DNA of 50,854 bases from Chthoniobacterales bacterium (GCA_026461395.1 JAPJNA010000051.1:1-50854); one strand, 5' to 3'. Counted from the first letter of the stretch, positions 19,153 to 28,529 are shown. The notes: generated by a model from the sequence alone, not told the origin. Numbers and translations: made by a program.

Positions 19153-20331
19153 CTACCGGATGAACCCGTGCGATTGACCTGACATCAGGATCAGGCAGAG
19201 CAGATTGATTGAGTCTTCGTAATACTCCTCCTTGCTACCCAGTGCATAGCGCTCAACCTTTGCTTTCCAAGACTCCATGCCCAAGGCCATCGCGGCCACT
19301 CCTGTCGGAGAAATGAAGCAAGCTGTGCTAAAGTCGCTCTTGTGAACGGGCTTCCCGTCCAGCCGGTAACCTGCCCTGAACTGCTCGGGATCTTTCACGC
19401 TCATCAGGGCCCACTGCATGAAGCGTCCCAGAACCTCCTTGGCACGATCATCTCCTTTGTCACGGCAGGCAAGAGCCGCCCAACCGATTCTCCAAGGCAC
19501 TCTGCAGGCATTGTAGTAGAAGTCGCCATCATGGCGCCCCTCCAGGAAGCCGGGCCGAGCAGGAACCCAACATCCGTTTTTTTGAACTGCAAAATCAGGA
19601 ATGAGGCCTGTCGTTTTGATCCCAGCTTGTAATTTCCCAAGCTGCAACTCCGTGAGAATTTCATAGGAACGATCCTCCACCTTCTTCCAGAGAGGATCGC
19701 CCGTTACTTTACCGAAGGCTCGGAAATGAGTCGGCATGAAGTCGGAAGGGCGCGTCTGACCGGGAGCATCGTTCCAATCGCCCAGGCGCAGTGAACAATC
19801 GGGTCGCACCAATGAGACTCCGATGGCCGCGATCAGACTCTTGGCTTCCGCCCGATAAACCTCATCCCCCCACCGTGCATGAGCCAACAACAGGGCATAG
19901 GCGATATCGAGTTCCCCATCGGTGGAGCAATCGTTTTTCCCAGGCCTTTCATGAGGCGGGATCTTCCAGCACATGAAGGCGGGATTGATCGACGAGGGGA
20001 AGCGCTTCCTAAATCTATTGAGCCCATCAAAGTATTTTTTTGATTCGGAATCGGTGTCGGCCAGGAGTGCGGTGATCAGCATTCCATAGCCGATCGCCTC
20101 CGAGACAGTCGTCCCCTTCCCGTCATAGTTGACCTTCCAATCTCCGGGGAACCGCACGGAGGGCTTCAGGTATTTTTGCTTCCAGTAGGAATAATAATCA
20201 GAAGGAGCCTTGAGAAGTGGGCCGCTTGCGGCGGAGACATCGCCCGCATTGAGTGGATGAACTGTGGAGACAGCCATCCCCGCCAGTACGAGTAACAAAA
20301 CAACCTTGAGGGTGTAGGAATGAAGGTTCAC
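19153..20331 (-). CDS. secreted glycoside hydrolase family 8-like enzyme
   Basis: N-terminal signal peptide-like segment; VSEAIGYGMLITALLADTDSESKKYFDGLNRF, CSTDGELDIAYALLLAHARWG, GDWNDA. Confidence 0.8.
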   Translation of the reverse strand: MNLHSYTLKVVLLLVLAGMAVSTVHPLNAGDVSAASGPLLKAPSDYYSYWKQKYLKPSVRFPGDWKVNYDGKGTTVSEAIGYGMLITALLADTDSESKKYFDGLNRFRKRFPSSINPAFMCWKIPPHERPGKNDCSTDGELDIAYALLLAHARWGDEVYRAEAKSLIAAIGVSLVRPDCSLRLGDWNDAPGQTRPSDFMPTHFRAFGKVTGDPLWKKVEDRSYEILTELQLGKLQAGIKTTGLIPDFAVQKNGCWVPARPGFLEGRHDGDFYYNACRVPWRIGWAALACRDKGDDRAKEVLGRFMQWALMSVKDPEQFRAGYRLDGKPVHKSDFSTACFISPTGVAAMALGMESWKAKVERYALGSKEEYYEDSINLLCLILMSGQSHGFIR

Positions 20332-20864
20332 GGGCTCTCGGCAAGTTGCTCCAGCAGGCGCGGGCGGCTATCGGGCAGCTTATGCGCGACGGATGCCAGG
20401 GATCGATGAGCGGGAACAGAGGGATCATGGATGCCGAGAGACTTTGCCAATTCGGTCTCGAAATGGGCAACAGCACGGCGAGTCGGTGCCTGCGCGCGCA
20501 GGAATCCCCAGGCGCGTTCCAACAAGGCAAAAACTTCGGGAACCGGATGCATCGGTTCGGTGAAAAGATCACAGAGTTCGGAGAAGTAGGACGCTGAAAG
20601 GATAGTGGAATAGGTCGCAGGAAGAAGAGCCTCCGTCTCGACCACTACCTCGCTGAGAGTGTGAAGATCGCCGTTCTTGGGAGATTTAAAGGTAATTCCA
20701 GCGACGGTGAAGAGCTCCAACCTCCCGGAAAATGGGCCTCCCGGCTTCGTGGCACTGCGGGCCGTTGTCTTCACCTTGCCATGCCGGTCGGTTAACCAGA
20801 TCACGACGAGACTATTCTCGGAGAATTTATACCGTCGCAGCAGAATGGCGCGCGCCTCTTCCAT
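20328..20864 (-). CDS. recO: DNA repair protein RecO-like, short, no zinc motif
   Basis: EEARAILLRRYKFSENSLVVIWLTDRHGKVKTTARSATKPGGPFSGRLELFT. Confidence 0.75.
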   Translation of the reverse strand: MEEARAILLRRYKFSENSLVVIWLTDRHGKVKTTARSATKPGGPFSGRLELFTVAGITFKSPKNGDLHTLSEVVVETEALLPATYSTILSASYFSELCDLFTEPMHPVPEVFALLERAWGFLRAQAPTRRAVAHFETELAKSLGIHDPSVPAHRSLASVAHKLPDSRPRLLEQLAESP

Positions 20865-20872
20865 AGCTCAAC

Positions 20873-20907
20873 TTCCCATTCCTAATTCCCAACTACCCGC
20901 CCAACTC
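20873..20907. repeat. heptamer-phased repeat overlapping DUF2017 3' end
   Basis: TTCCCAT TCCTAAT TCCCAAC TACCCGC CCAACTC. Confidence 0.65.
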
Positions 20908-21408
20908 ATCGTCCATCGCCTGGAGAAGACACTCCTGAATGAATGCGTAGAAGTTCACCTGCATCAAGGCCAGGCCGCGCTCGGTCTCGAGATCAGAGGG
21001 CGTTTTTTCAGAAAGATCCTCTTCGGTGAACCGATGCTCCTCGGCAAGGGCCAGGCGGAGGGCGTTCAGCGTCGTCAACCAGGCATCCGAGTGATCGGTA
21101 GGAATCTCCAAGGTCCACGAAGGAATCTTCCCTTTCCGCTGAGTCATGCAAGCAAGGTCCTCAGACACCACGGCCCGCTCCAGATCAAAGTGATGCCGCA
21201 GGCCCGGCTGCACATGATCCTGCCAATCAAGACGTAGATCCTCAAGATTCTCAAGATCCTCACTTCCGCAGGGCGAGGGCAATAGGCGTGAACTCCCCTC
21301 GGGGTAGCGCTCCCAGGGGTCCATCGCAACTGCCTGCAGTAATTCGCCCAGCAAAGGATGGATCCTGCTAAAGCGGAAATTTCCGTTTTTTGAGCGTTCG
21401 AAGATCAT
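20893..21408 (-). CDS. DUF2017-like protein
   Basis: adjacent to clpS as in other phyla; start MIFERSKNGNFRFSRIHPLLGELL at 21408. Confidence 0.55.
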   Translation of the reverse strand: MIFERSKNGNFRFSRIHPLLGELLQAVAMDPWERYPEGSSRLLPSPCGSEDLENLEDLRLDWQDHVQPGLRHHFDLERAVVSEDLACMTQRKGKIPSWTLEIPTDHSDAWLTTLNALRLALAEEHRFTEEDLSEKTPSDLETERGLALMQVNFYAFIQECLLQAMDDELGG

Positions 21409-21431
21409 CGGCTTTAGTCCCTCAAGGTGAC

Positions 21432-21728
21432 TCAGGAAGACTTCTCGAGAGTCGCCAGCAGGAGGAAGGAGTGGAGCTGCTGCACATAGTGCTCCGCCTG
21501 TTCCCTGCCGCCGCCCCAGACAACTGAGCGCCCCTTGGTATGGACTTCCATCATGTGCCTCTCGGAGCGCTCTCGCGTCCATCCGAAGATCCGGCGGAAG
21601 ACCATCGCGACATAGCTCATGAGATTCACGGGATCGTTGTGCACCACGACAAGCCAGGGGAGATCAAGATTCTCGGAGAGCTCGGCTTGGGGGGCCTCAA
21701 GAAGCCCCGGTTGGTTCATTCCCTGCAT
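21432..21728 (-). CDS. clpS: ATP-dependent Clp protease adaptor ClpS
   Basis: LPWLVVVHNDPVNLMSYVAMVFRRIFGWTRERSERHMMEVHTKGRSVVWGG. Confidence 0.93.
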   Translation of the reverse strand: MQGMNQPGLLEAPQAELSENLDLPWLVVVHNDPVNLMSYVAMVFRRIFGWTRERSERHMMEVHTKGRSVVWGGGREQAEHYVQQLHSFLLLATLEKSS

Positions 21729-22321
21729 GGCTGAGTCACGGGCATGATATGCTCTGGACTAGGAAGGTCTCTTGACGCCCCTATCCCATCAATCAGGAAG
21801 CGGGAGATGTCCCGGCCATCCAGACCGGCGCCGATTCCCTCCTGCAAAAGGTACGAGGTGATCATTACCCTCGGCGGAAGATGAAACAGATTGGCCCGCA
21901 GAGCATGAGTAATCGCGAGATGCCCGGGTGAGTTCCCCGCCGAGACGGCTGTACGATAGCGCTCGATCAAACGGTCACCACGCGGAGCCAGTAACCCGAG
22001 CAAAAGCCTCTTTCCTTCGTCACGGCTCGTCAGTCGAACGGACGAGGGGAGCGCCTGATCCAATGTGCAATCCAGAGCCGTGAGCTCGAAACTCCCTCCT
22101 TCGGCAGCCAAGGCGATGACCTTTAGAAGTGTCGGATGGAGGATCGGGGTGAAGAGGGATGCATTCCAGTTCAGCACCGAGGAGGCTACCGGCCCCCGGA
22201 TTGAAAGGGTCACCTCACCCAAGGCATCGAGAAAGGGATTGCAGAGCTCGGCGGCACGGGCAACAACGGCGTAATCCCCCGTATCGGGAATTTCCTCGCG
22301 CTGAACGGCAGCCTCTCTCAT
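21716..22321 (-). CDS. hypothetical protein in clpS cluster
   Basis: 201-aa ORF overlapping clpS by 13 bp; family not recognised. Confidence 0.65.
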   Translation of the reverse strand: MREAAVQREEIPDTGDYAVVARAAELCNPFLDALGEVTLSIRGPVASSVLNWNASLFTPILHPTLLKVIALAAEGGSFELTALDCTLDQALPSSVRLTSRDEGKRLLLGLLAPRGDRLIERYRTAVSAGNSPGHLAITHALRANLFHLPPRVMITSYLLQEGIGAGLDGRDISRFLIDGIGASRDLPSPEHIMPVTQPCRE

Positions 22322-22331
22322 GAGCCGAACG

Positions 22332-22775
22332 CTAGCATACCTCCCGAACTGCAGCCTCTAAAATTTCCTCCTGTCGGGCATGCATGATTGTCCGCTCTTG
22401 CACGCTCAGATCATCGTAGCCCAGTAGGTGAAGAAGGCCATGGATGGCGCACAGGGCCACCTCGTGGTCTGCAGGGTGACTAAACTTGCGGGCATTGGCC
22501 GCCGCGATCGGCACGCCAATCAGGATCTCTCCGTGCTCGAAGGTGATGACATCAGTCGGTGTCGGGTCATCGAGGAACTCCCCGTGCACCTTGGCGATTG
22601 CACTCTCACCCAGGAGTGTGATCTCCACCTCGGGAGGAAGTTGTATCCCCTTGTGCCGAGGCTTGGCGACACAGAGAGGCAACGCTGCCTCCACGATTTT
22701 GCGGATTAAAGGGAGATCTACTCTTAAGGATGGGGAACGCTGGCGGTTGGCCCAAAGTAGAGCGATTGGTTTCAT
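22332..22775 (-). CDS. ybeY: endoribonuclease YbeY
   Basis: LDDPTPTDVITFEHGEILI...HEVALCAIHGLLHLLGYDD. Confidence 0.93.
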   Translation of the reverse strand: MKPIALLWANRQRSPSLRVDLPLIRKIVEAALPLCVAKPRHKGIQLPPEVEITLLGESAIAKVHGEFLDDPTPTDVITFEHGEILIGVPIAAANARKFSHPADHEVALCAIHGLLHLLGYDDLSVQERTIMHARQEEILEAAVREVC

Positions 22776-22794
22776 GGCGTTTTTAAAAGAACAC

Positions 22795-22995
22795 TCACCC
22801 CCCGGCGGCAACGGAAAGGAGTTCTAGTTTGTCACCCGTCACAATCCTGACCCTCTCCCACTCCGATCGAAGCAATGCGTGGCCATTGTATTCCACCAGG
22901 ATCAGCAACGGATTCAGGCCAAGTTCAACCAAGAGACCCTCCAAACTCTCGGCCCTAGTCTCCTTCTGTTCCCCATTGACAATGATCACGGTCAT
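22795..22995 (-). CDS. thiS: sulfur carrier protein ThiS
   Basis: MTVIIVNGEQKETRAESLEGLLVELGL...GDKLELLSVAAGG (diglycine end). Confidence 0.88.
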   Translation of the reverse strand: MTVIIVNGEQKETRAESLEGLLVELGLNPLLILVEYNGHALLRSEWERVRIVTGDKLELLSVAAGG

Positions 22996-24116
22996 GCGGC
23001 GCTCGTCGTGAGGATCGCGGCATCCCAATCTTTCCAGACCGGCTCCAGGCCACGCGTCGTCAACATGGCGGCGACCTCGGCAGGGGTACGGTCATCGCTG
23101 ATGGAGAACTGCTCAGTGGCGGAGGTACTTCCACAAGTTGCCTCAACCATCTTCCCTTTTATTGTCTGATGGAGCTGATCAGCCCCCTGTCCGGTGTAGC
23201 CGCCCGGTTCAGTATGACTTCCCGCACTCATCATCGTGATACCAAGAGGTGCCAGAGCATCGCGCAAGAAAGCGGGTTCACGCGTGCTCAGAATGATGCC
23301 GATCTGCGGAAAGGTCAGACGGAGGGCGCAAATGAGCTGGGTGAGGTCGCGATCGTCGAAGGAAAATTTCGGCTCGAAGGATCCGGCCGCGGGACGGAGT
23401 CGCGGAAGACTCACCGTGATCTGGGAAGTCCAGCAGACACGCTGAAGATGGAGCAGATGAGCCGCCAGGGCCGTGGCCTCGCCGCGCCATTCCGAGAGAC
23501 CGAACAGCACTCCGATGCCAAGCCTGCGGAATCCTGCGGCATGGGCCCGCTCCGGAGCATCCAGACGCCAGTCGTAATCTTTCTTGGGCCCCGCGGTGTG
23601 GAGCTCCGGGTACACCGAGCGGTCATAGGTCTCCTGGTAGACAACAAGGCCTTCGGCTCCCGCCGCTACGAGTGGTAGATACTCCTCGGTCTCCATCGGA
23701 GCCACTTCGAGCGAAAGGCTTGGGATCTCTCCGGAAAGGCGTTCGAGGCATTTTTGAAGATAACCTCCCGAAACAAACTTGGGATGTTCGCCGGCAACAA
23801 GCAGTACGTTGCGGAATCCCTCAGCGGCAAGATGACGCGCCTCTGCGGCGACCTGCTCGATCTCGAGGGTCACGCGAAGGATGGCATTATCCCGGGAAAA
23901 ACCGCAATAGGCGCAGGAATTGATACACTCGTTGGAGAGATAGAGGGGGGCGAACATCCGCATCGTCCGTCCAAAATGCCGGCGCGTGACTGAAGCCGAG
24001 CGACGGGCAAGTTCCTCCAACTCCTTGTCGCTACAAGGTTCCAGCAAACGACGAAAGGCCCTCAGTTCCGTAGGCGGAGAGGCCAGAACCGAATCGATCT
24101 GTGTGGAGAATCCCAT
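22992..24116 (-). CDS. thiH: 2-iminoacetate synthase ThiH
   Basis: MFAPLYLSNECINSCAYCGFSRDN radical SAM motif; VYQETYDRSVYPELHTAGPKKDYDWRLDAPERAHAAGFRRLGIGVLFGL. Confidence 0.93.
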   Translation of the reverse strand: MGFSTQIDSVLASPPTELRAFRRLLEPCSDKELEELARRSASVTRRHFGRTMRMFAPLYLSNECINSCAYCGFSRDNAILRVTLEIEQVAAEARHLAAEGFRNVLLVAGEHPKFVSGGYLQKCLERLSGEIPSLSLEVAPMETEEYLPLVAAGAEGLVVYQETYDRSVYPELHTAGPKKDYDWRLDAPERAHAAGFRRLGIGVLFGLSEWRGEATALAAHLLHLQRVCWTSQITVSLPRLRPAAGSFEPKFSFDDRDLTQLICALRLTFPQIGIILSTREPAFLRDALAPLGITMMSAGSHTEPGGYTGQGADQLHQTIKGKMVEATCGSTSATEQFSISDDRTPAEVAAMLTTRGLEPVWKDWDAAILTTSAA

Positions 24117-24128
24117 GAAATGAAAATT

Positions 24129-24156
24129 ATGAAGGCTGAGGGATGAAGTATGAAGA
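24129..24156. repeat. heptamer array, arm 1, thiH upstream spacer
   Basis: ATGAAGG CTGAGGG ATGAAGT ATGAAGA. Confidence 0.7.
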
Positions 24157-24200
24157 ATAACCCGATGACTACTTCAAACGGAAGTCACTGAAGACTTTTC

Positions 24201-24228
24201 TATTATTCATCATTCAGACTTTATAGTT
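24201..24228. repeat. heptamer array, arm 2 (opposite orientation), into the GT9 gene 3' end
   Basis: TATTATT CATCATT CAGACTT TATAGTT. Confidence 0.6.
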
Positions 24229-25223
24229 TTAGTCGCTGCCAAGCGGCCGAGTTGACCGAGTTCCTCCATCTCGATCGCGGTGGGTGCCCTCCCCTCGGCA
24301 CGCCAGGAATCATCGAGCTCTGCAACCCGGCAGATACGGCCGTTTTTCCAGACCAGTGATTCGGGAAAGCAGGGCCCAACTTTCAAGGGATCGCTCCAGA
24401 GATGGATAGCAAGTGTTCTTTCTGGATGTAGCGCCGCCGCAAGATGCATTGGCCCACTATCAGAACTGACGATGAAGGAGGCTCCGCGAAGAATGGCCGT
24501 GAGCTCCAGAAGGTCGGTACGATTGCTCCAGTCCTCGACGTTTTCAGGCCATGCACTGCCAGAATCTCCCCTCCCTACGATCACGAGACGCATAGGAGAA
24601 GTGCCTGTAGCAAAGGACCTGATCATTTCCGAGGTGAGACTCTTTCCCTTACCACGGGAATAAGGATGTATTACTACATACGGTTGCTCCGGGGAAAATC
24701 CCTCCGGCAGTCGTCCCTCCGGCAGTTCGAATTCGGGACGCGCGGGACGCGGTATCCCCAGAAGATCAAGCACGGAGAGATACCGCCTCACGGCATGATC
24801 AGCATGGTCGACGATTGCCCGTTCGCCATGGAGCAGACGCGCTCCCTCGCGAGCATCAGAGAGCCCCACGATGCGCGGGGCTCCAGAAAGTCGTGCAAAC
24901 AAGGCGCTCCGCAGCAATCCCTGGAGATCGATCGCCAGATCAGGCTTCCAATCGGACAAGGTCTTCAGCCAAGCCAACGAACGGAGCCATCCTCCCGGCC
25001 CACGGAATTTATCACGGGGAAAAAGCACTGTTCCGGAGACCCCCGGATGATGCTCCACCAGGGAGCGCCATGCCGGGTGAATGAGCCAACGCAACTCGGC
25101 TTCAGGCCAGTGACGATGGATAGCCGAGACAACAGGAAGAGATTGAATGACATCGCCAAGTGAGCTCGGCTTCACCAGTAGGATGCGCCCCGGGGCTTTC
25201 ATGATCTCCTTCATGTTGCGCAT
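24210..25223 (-). CDS. glycosyltransferase family 9 / heptosyltransferase
   Basis: ILLVKPSSLGDVIQSLPVVSAIHRHWPEAELRWLIHPAW; SSDSGPMHLAAAL. Confidence 0.9.
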   Translation of the reverse strand: MRNMKEIMKAPGRILLVKPSSLGDVIQSLPVVSAIHRHWPEAELRWLIHPAWRSLVEHHPGVSGTVLFPRDKFRGPGGWLRSLAWLKTLSDWKPDLAIDLQGLLRSALFARLSGAPRIVGLSDAREGARLLHGERAIVDHADHAVRRYLSVLDLLGIPRPARPEFELPEGRLPEGFSPEQPYVVIHPYSRGKGKSLTSEMIRSFATGTSPMRLVIVGRGDSGSAWPENVEDWSNRTDLLELTAILRGASFIVSSDSGPMHLAAALHPERTLAIHLWSDPLKVGPCFPESLVWKNGRICRVAELDDSWRAEGRAPTAIEMEELGQLGRLAATKTIKSE

Positions 25224-25951
25224 TATGCTGCAGTATGGAGCCTCTCGGCCAGCAGGCTTGGAAGTCCCGCCTCTAGGACAGCCCTGCTTGCGGACTCGAC
25301 ATCATACTCCACGCGGCGGAGCCAGAGACCTCCGCTCTCTTCGTCGTGGATCATGTAGGCAGCCCTCCAGTCGCCGTCACGGGGCTGGCCCACAGACCCC
25401 GCATTAATCAGCAGCTTGGGTGACCTGGGAAGTTCCACGCCGTCACTATTTTCAAAGAGCAGCATCTCGCCAATCCCTTGTCCGAAAACCTGGGGAACAT
25501 GGGTGTGGCCGATGAAGCAGAGTGGGGTCCGTTGACAGACCATACTCATTTCAGCCTCAGAAACTGTCCGGACATATCCCCAAGACTCCGGCGAATCGAG
25601 TGTCGCATGGACAAGAGTCGATTTTCTGATCTGCCGTTGCAGACGAAGGGAGCCAAGCCAGGCCTTCTGATCGGCGTCCAAGACTCTTCTCGTCCATTCC
25701 AGGGAGATCGCTGCTGAGGGACTGAACCCCTCAAGGGAATCCTCTCCGGCAGCGGCCTTGTCATGATTCCCAAGCACACAGGCCCCGGTGAGATTCCTCA
25801 CGATCTCGAGGCACTCGCCGGGATTTGCGTTGTAACCCACGATATCCCCCAGGCAATGGAACTCGGTGCACCCGTACTCCCGCGCATCGGCAAGCACGGC
25901 CTCCAGCGCCTGCAGATTGGCATGGATGTCACCTAGGATCGCACAGCGCAT
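25223..25951 (-). CDS. metallophosphoesterase
   Basis: MRCAILGDIHANLQALEAVL, CLGDIVGYNANP, VLGNHDKA, FIGHTHVPQVF. Confidence 0.93.
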   Translation of the reverse strand: MRCAILGDIHANLQALEAVLADAREYGCTEFHCLGDIVGYNANPGECLEIVRNLTGACVLGNHDKAAAGEDSLEGFSPSAAISLEWTRRVLDADQKAWLGSLRLQRQIRKSTLVHATLDSPESWGYVRTVSEAEMSMVCQRTPLCFIGHTHVPQVFGQGIGEMLLFENSDGVELPRSPKLLINAGSVGQPRDGDWRAAYMIHDEESGGLWLRRVEYDVESASRAVLEAGLPSLLAERLHTAA

Positions 25952-26764
25952 TCAGCGAGGAGGTGAAGAATCTGTTGCGCCCACCCCTTTTGCTCCTTCG
26001 TCGGGGATGCGCTGATCAGCGGGAATCTTCAGTTTGATCTCCAGCTTGCGGATCTTAGTAAGAAGAGAGGGCATCCATTGTTTTTTTCCCTGGTGATAAA
26101 GGGTCAGGAGTCTGTCGTATGCGTCGCGTTCCCTGCCGGGAACTTTTTCCAGCTCATAAGCTGCAAAACGCCCGATATAGGAAGGCGCATCCGAAAAGGA
26201 AGCCGCCTTGGCAAAGGCATCGGCCGCAGCACTATGATCCTCCGCCTTGTCGCGTAGCAGGATTCCGAGACGCTCATAGAGAAGATAGTTGTCGGGATTA
26301 TTGCGGATACCCCGCTCCAGGAAATCGCGGCCAAGATCGATGTATTGGCGACGCGCCCTCTCACGCAGCACCTCGCTCTGCTGCTTGGTATCGTTAAGGG
26401 CAGCGATGCTGGCATTCCAGGCCATGTGCCAGGCGGCGATATCCCAGTAGAGAAGCGTGTGGGGTTGGAGGGTGGTGACCGTATTGAACAGCCCCGCCAT
26501 ACGCCCCCACTCTGTCTTTTCCCAGGCGGAATGCGCATCGATCCAGAGAAAGGCGGCTAGTGGCGCCCGGAATCCGCTCAATGCGGCCAGGAATCCCGAC
26601 TGACCGATCTGTTCGCGGAGAGTAAGATTCATCGGGATCGTCCGGAAATGGGCTGCTTGGGACTCGCGTTGAAGTTTTCCTTGCCACGGCAGAAGAACGG
26701 CCCCCACGACAGCCAGCATCAGGATGGCGATGAGATTCCGGCGGAGCAATGACAGGCCTGACAT
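25952..26764 (-). CDS. TPR-like membrane-anchored hypothetical protein
   Basis: N-terminal TM; FLERGIRNNPDNYLLYERLGILLRDKAEDHSAAADAFAKAASF; ATG at 26764. Confidence 0.7.
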   Translation of the reverse strand: MSGLSLLRRNLIAILMLAVVGAVLLPWQGKLQRESQAAHFRTIPMNLTLREQIGQSGFLAALSGFRAPLAAFLWIDAHSAWEKTEWGRMAGLFNTVTTLQPHTLLYWDIAAWHMAWNASIAALNDTKQQSEVLRERARRQYIDLGRDFLERGIRNNPDNYLLYERLGILLRDKAEDHSAAADAFAKAASFSDAPSYIGRFAAYELEKVPGRERDAYDRLLTLYHQGKKQWMPSLLTKIRKLEIKLKIPADQRIPDEGAKGVGATDSSPPR

Positions 26765-26789
26765 AGGGCGAGTTGATCTTAGAACTTGC

Positions 26790-27665
26790 TTAGAGCTCCC
26801 TGCTCTCAAAGACAAAACAGGCGACAGCATAATAAACGGACGTGTAGACCGCCCCGAGCGCGATTGTCTGCCAGAAGATGCCCATCGGCAGGGCCGTTCC
26901 TGCCACAATATCATCGCTAAGGTTGAAGGCCTGAAGGTCAGGAAAGAGAAGGGCCACGAAGGCGGTGAAGATCCGCGTCCACCAATGGATACCGATACCA
27001 CTCATCCAGTATTCCCGGGCCGTCACCTGGAGATGACCGATGAAATAAGCGGACGTCGAAACAAGGATCGCAAAGATCCCCGAGGTGGCAAACGTCGAGA
27101 TGAGAAGAGTCAGGGAAGAGAGTAGAATTCCCTTCATGAGCAGGATTGCCATAGCCGGGATGAGGTCCCAGCTGAAGGCGGCTTTTTTGATTTCGGCGAG
27201 AGCGGCAACTAGTTCCTGAGGCGATCCCGCAAGAGAAATGCGGGTCTCCGCAAGAGCCATGTTCTCACGCAGGAAGAGGACACTCAGGAAAAGCAGCCCC
27301 ATGATAAGCGTCGACACAGTCAGGAGGAGGATGACCCCTAGGAGCTTGCCCAGGAGGTACTCATAGCGTGGCACCGGCTTGGAGAGGATGGTGAAGATTG
27401 TACGGTCTTCCAAATCTCGAGGCAGCAGAGTGGCCGTTGCCAAGATGGAAAGTAAACTCAGGAAGACGGACATGGCTCCGAGCGAGACATCCTTGAGCAT
27501 CTGGAACTCCTCCTGAAAGGAGAACTTGGCCAGGAAGGCAGAATTGCCGATCACGATGAGGCCGAAGATCAGCAGGAAATAGAAGACCTTCTGGCGGACA
27601 AGTTCCGTAAAGGTATTCCTTCCAATCGCCTGGATCCGAGTAGGGGTAAGAAATACTCCGTTCAT
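26790..27665 (-). CDS. ABC-2 type transporter permease
   Basis: multiple TM segments; LPRDLEDRTIFTILSKPVPRYEYLLGKLLGVILLL. Confidence 0.85.
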   Translation of the reverse strand: MNGVFLTPTRIQAIGRNTFTELVRQKVFYFLLIFGLIVIGNSAFLAKFSFQEEFQMLKDVSLGAMSVFLSLLSILATATLLPRDLEDRTIFTILSKPVPRYEYLLGKLLGVILLLTVSTLIMGLLFLSVLFLRENMALAETRISLAGSPQELVAALAEIKKAAFSWDLIPAMAILLMKGILLSSLTLLISTFATSGIFAILVSTSAYFIGHLQVTAREYWMSGIGIHWWTRIFTAFVALLFPDLQAFNLSDDIVAGTALPMGIFWQTIALGAVYTSVYYAVACFVFESREL

Positions 27666-28519
27666 GACTTCGATTGTTTTCTTTTCTTGCAGACGGGAAA
27701 GCGGGATCCGACATCCTTGCCGGCGATCGCACCGGCAATCTGATCGCGCTTCCGACCATGAGCGATTATTGTCTCGATTCCGGCGTCCACGGCGGATTGC
27801 ACAGCCTGAAGTTTGGCCTGCATCCCGCCGGTGGAGTGCTTCCCCTTGTCGGGTGTCACATGGCGGAATGCATCGCGAATCTCCGTCACAACAGGAATGC
27901 GCTGCAGCTTAGAAGAGAGCTTTAAAGAGGTCTTCAAGGAAGTCTTCAAGGAAGTCTTCGAGGAAGTCATGGAGGCAGGCGATGAGCTGGCCATCAGACC
28001 ATCCGCGCTGGTGAGCAGGATCAGGAGGCGTGCCTTCACCAACTGGGCAACTTCCGAGGAGAGGCGGTCATTGTCACCGAAGCGGAGCTCTTCCACGGCG
28101 ACAGAGTCATTCTCGTTGATGATTGGAACCACTCCCGGAGACTGCAGTAGCTTGGAAAGTGTGATACTCGCATTGCGCCTGCGACCCGCGTCGAAAATAT
28201 CGTCGTGCGTCAGCAGAAGTTGGGCGGGGCGCAGTCCATGCCTGCCGAGATGGCGGGAATAGGCCGTCATCAGAACCGGTTGACCCACTGCCGCGCAGGC
28301 CTGCTTTCCGGCAAGATCCGAGGGGCGTTTTTTTAATCCAAGGGCATCGACCCCAGCCGCGACCGCGGCGCTGGAGACCACGATGACGGGGATTCCCTGC
28401 TTCACAAGTCGGGCGATTTCCCCGCAGAGGTTGCGGAACTGGATTGGATCCAAAGAGCATCCCCCCTCGCGGGCGAGGATTCCGGTACCGAACTTCAGGA
28501 CGACGGGACGCTTTTTCAT
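27662..28519 (-). CDS. proB: glutamate 5-kinase (no PUA domain)
   Basis: VLKFGTGILAREGG, VIVVSSAAVAAG, QPVLMTAYSRHL, NENDSVAVEELRFGDNDRLSSEVAQLV, STGGMQAKLQA. Confidence 0.93.
   Translation of the reverse strand: MKKRPVVLKFGTGILAREGGCSLDPIQFRNLCGEIARLVKQGIPVIVVSSAAVAAGVDALGLKKRPSDLAGKQACAAVGQPVLMTAYSRHLGRHGLRPAQLLLTHDDIFDAGRRRNASITLSKLLQSPGVVPIINENDSVAVEELRFGDNDRLSSEVAQLVKARLLILLTSADGLMASSSPASMTSSKTSLKTSLKTSLKLSSKLQRIPVVTEIRDAFRHVTPDKGKHSTGGMQAKLQAVQSAVDAGIETIIAHGRKRDQIAGAIAGKDVGSRFPVCKKRKQSKS
27915..27974. repeat. 12-bp tandem repeat inside proB
   Basis: GAGGTCTTCAAG GAAGTCTTCAAG GAAGTCTTCGAG GAAGTCATGGAG; encodes KTSLKTSLKTSLK on the minus strand. Confidence 0.85.
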
Positions 28520-28529
28520 GGGATACGGG

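Noticed and set aside
22795-24116. Missing thiG next to thiS-thiH as an unusual thiamin pathway
   Set aside because: thiG may lie elsewhere in the genome; absence in a 50-kb window is not evidence.
26790-27665. Orphan ABC permease without an ATPase gene
   Set aside because: ATPase genes are often encoded elsewhere; nothing further supports a special system.
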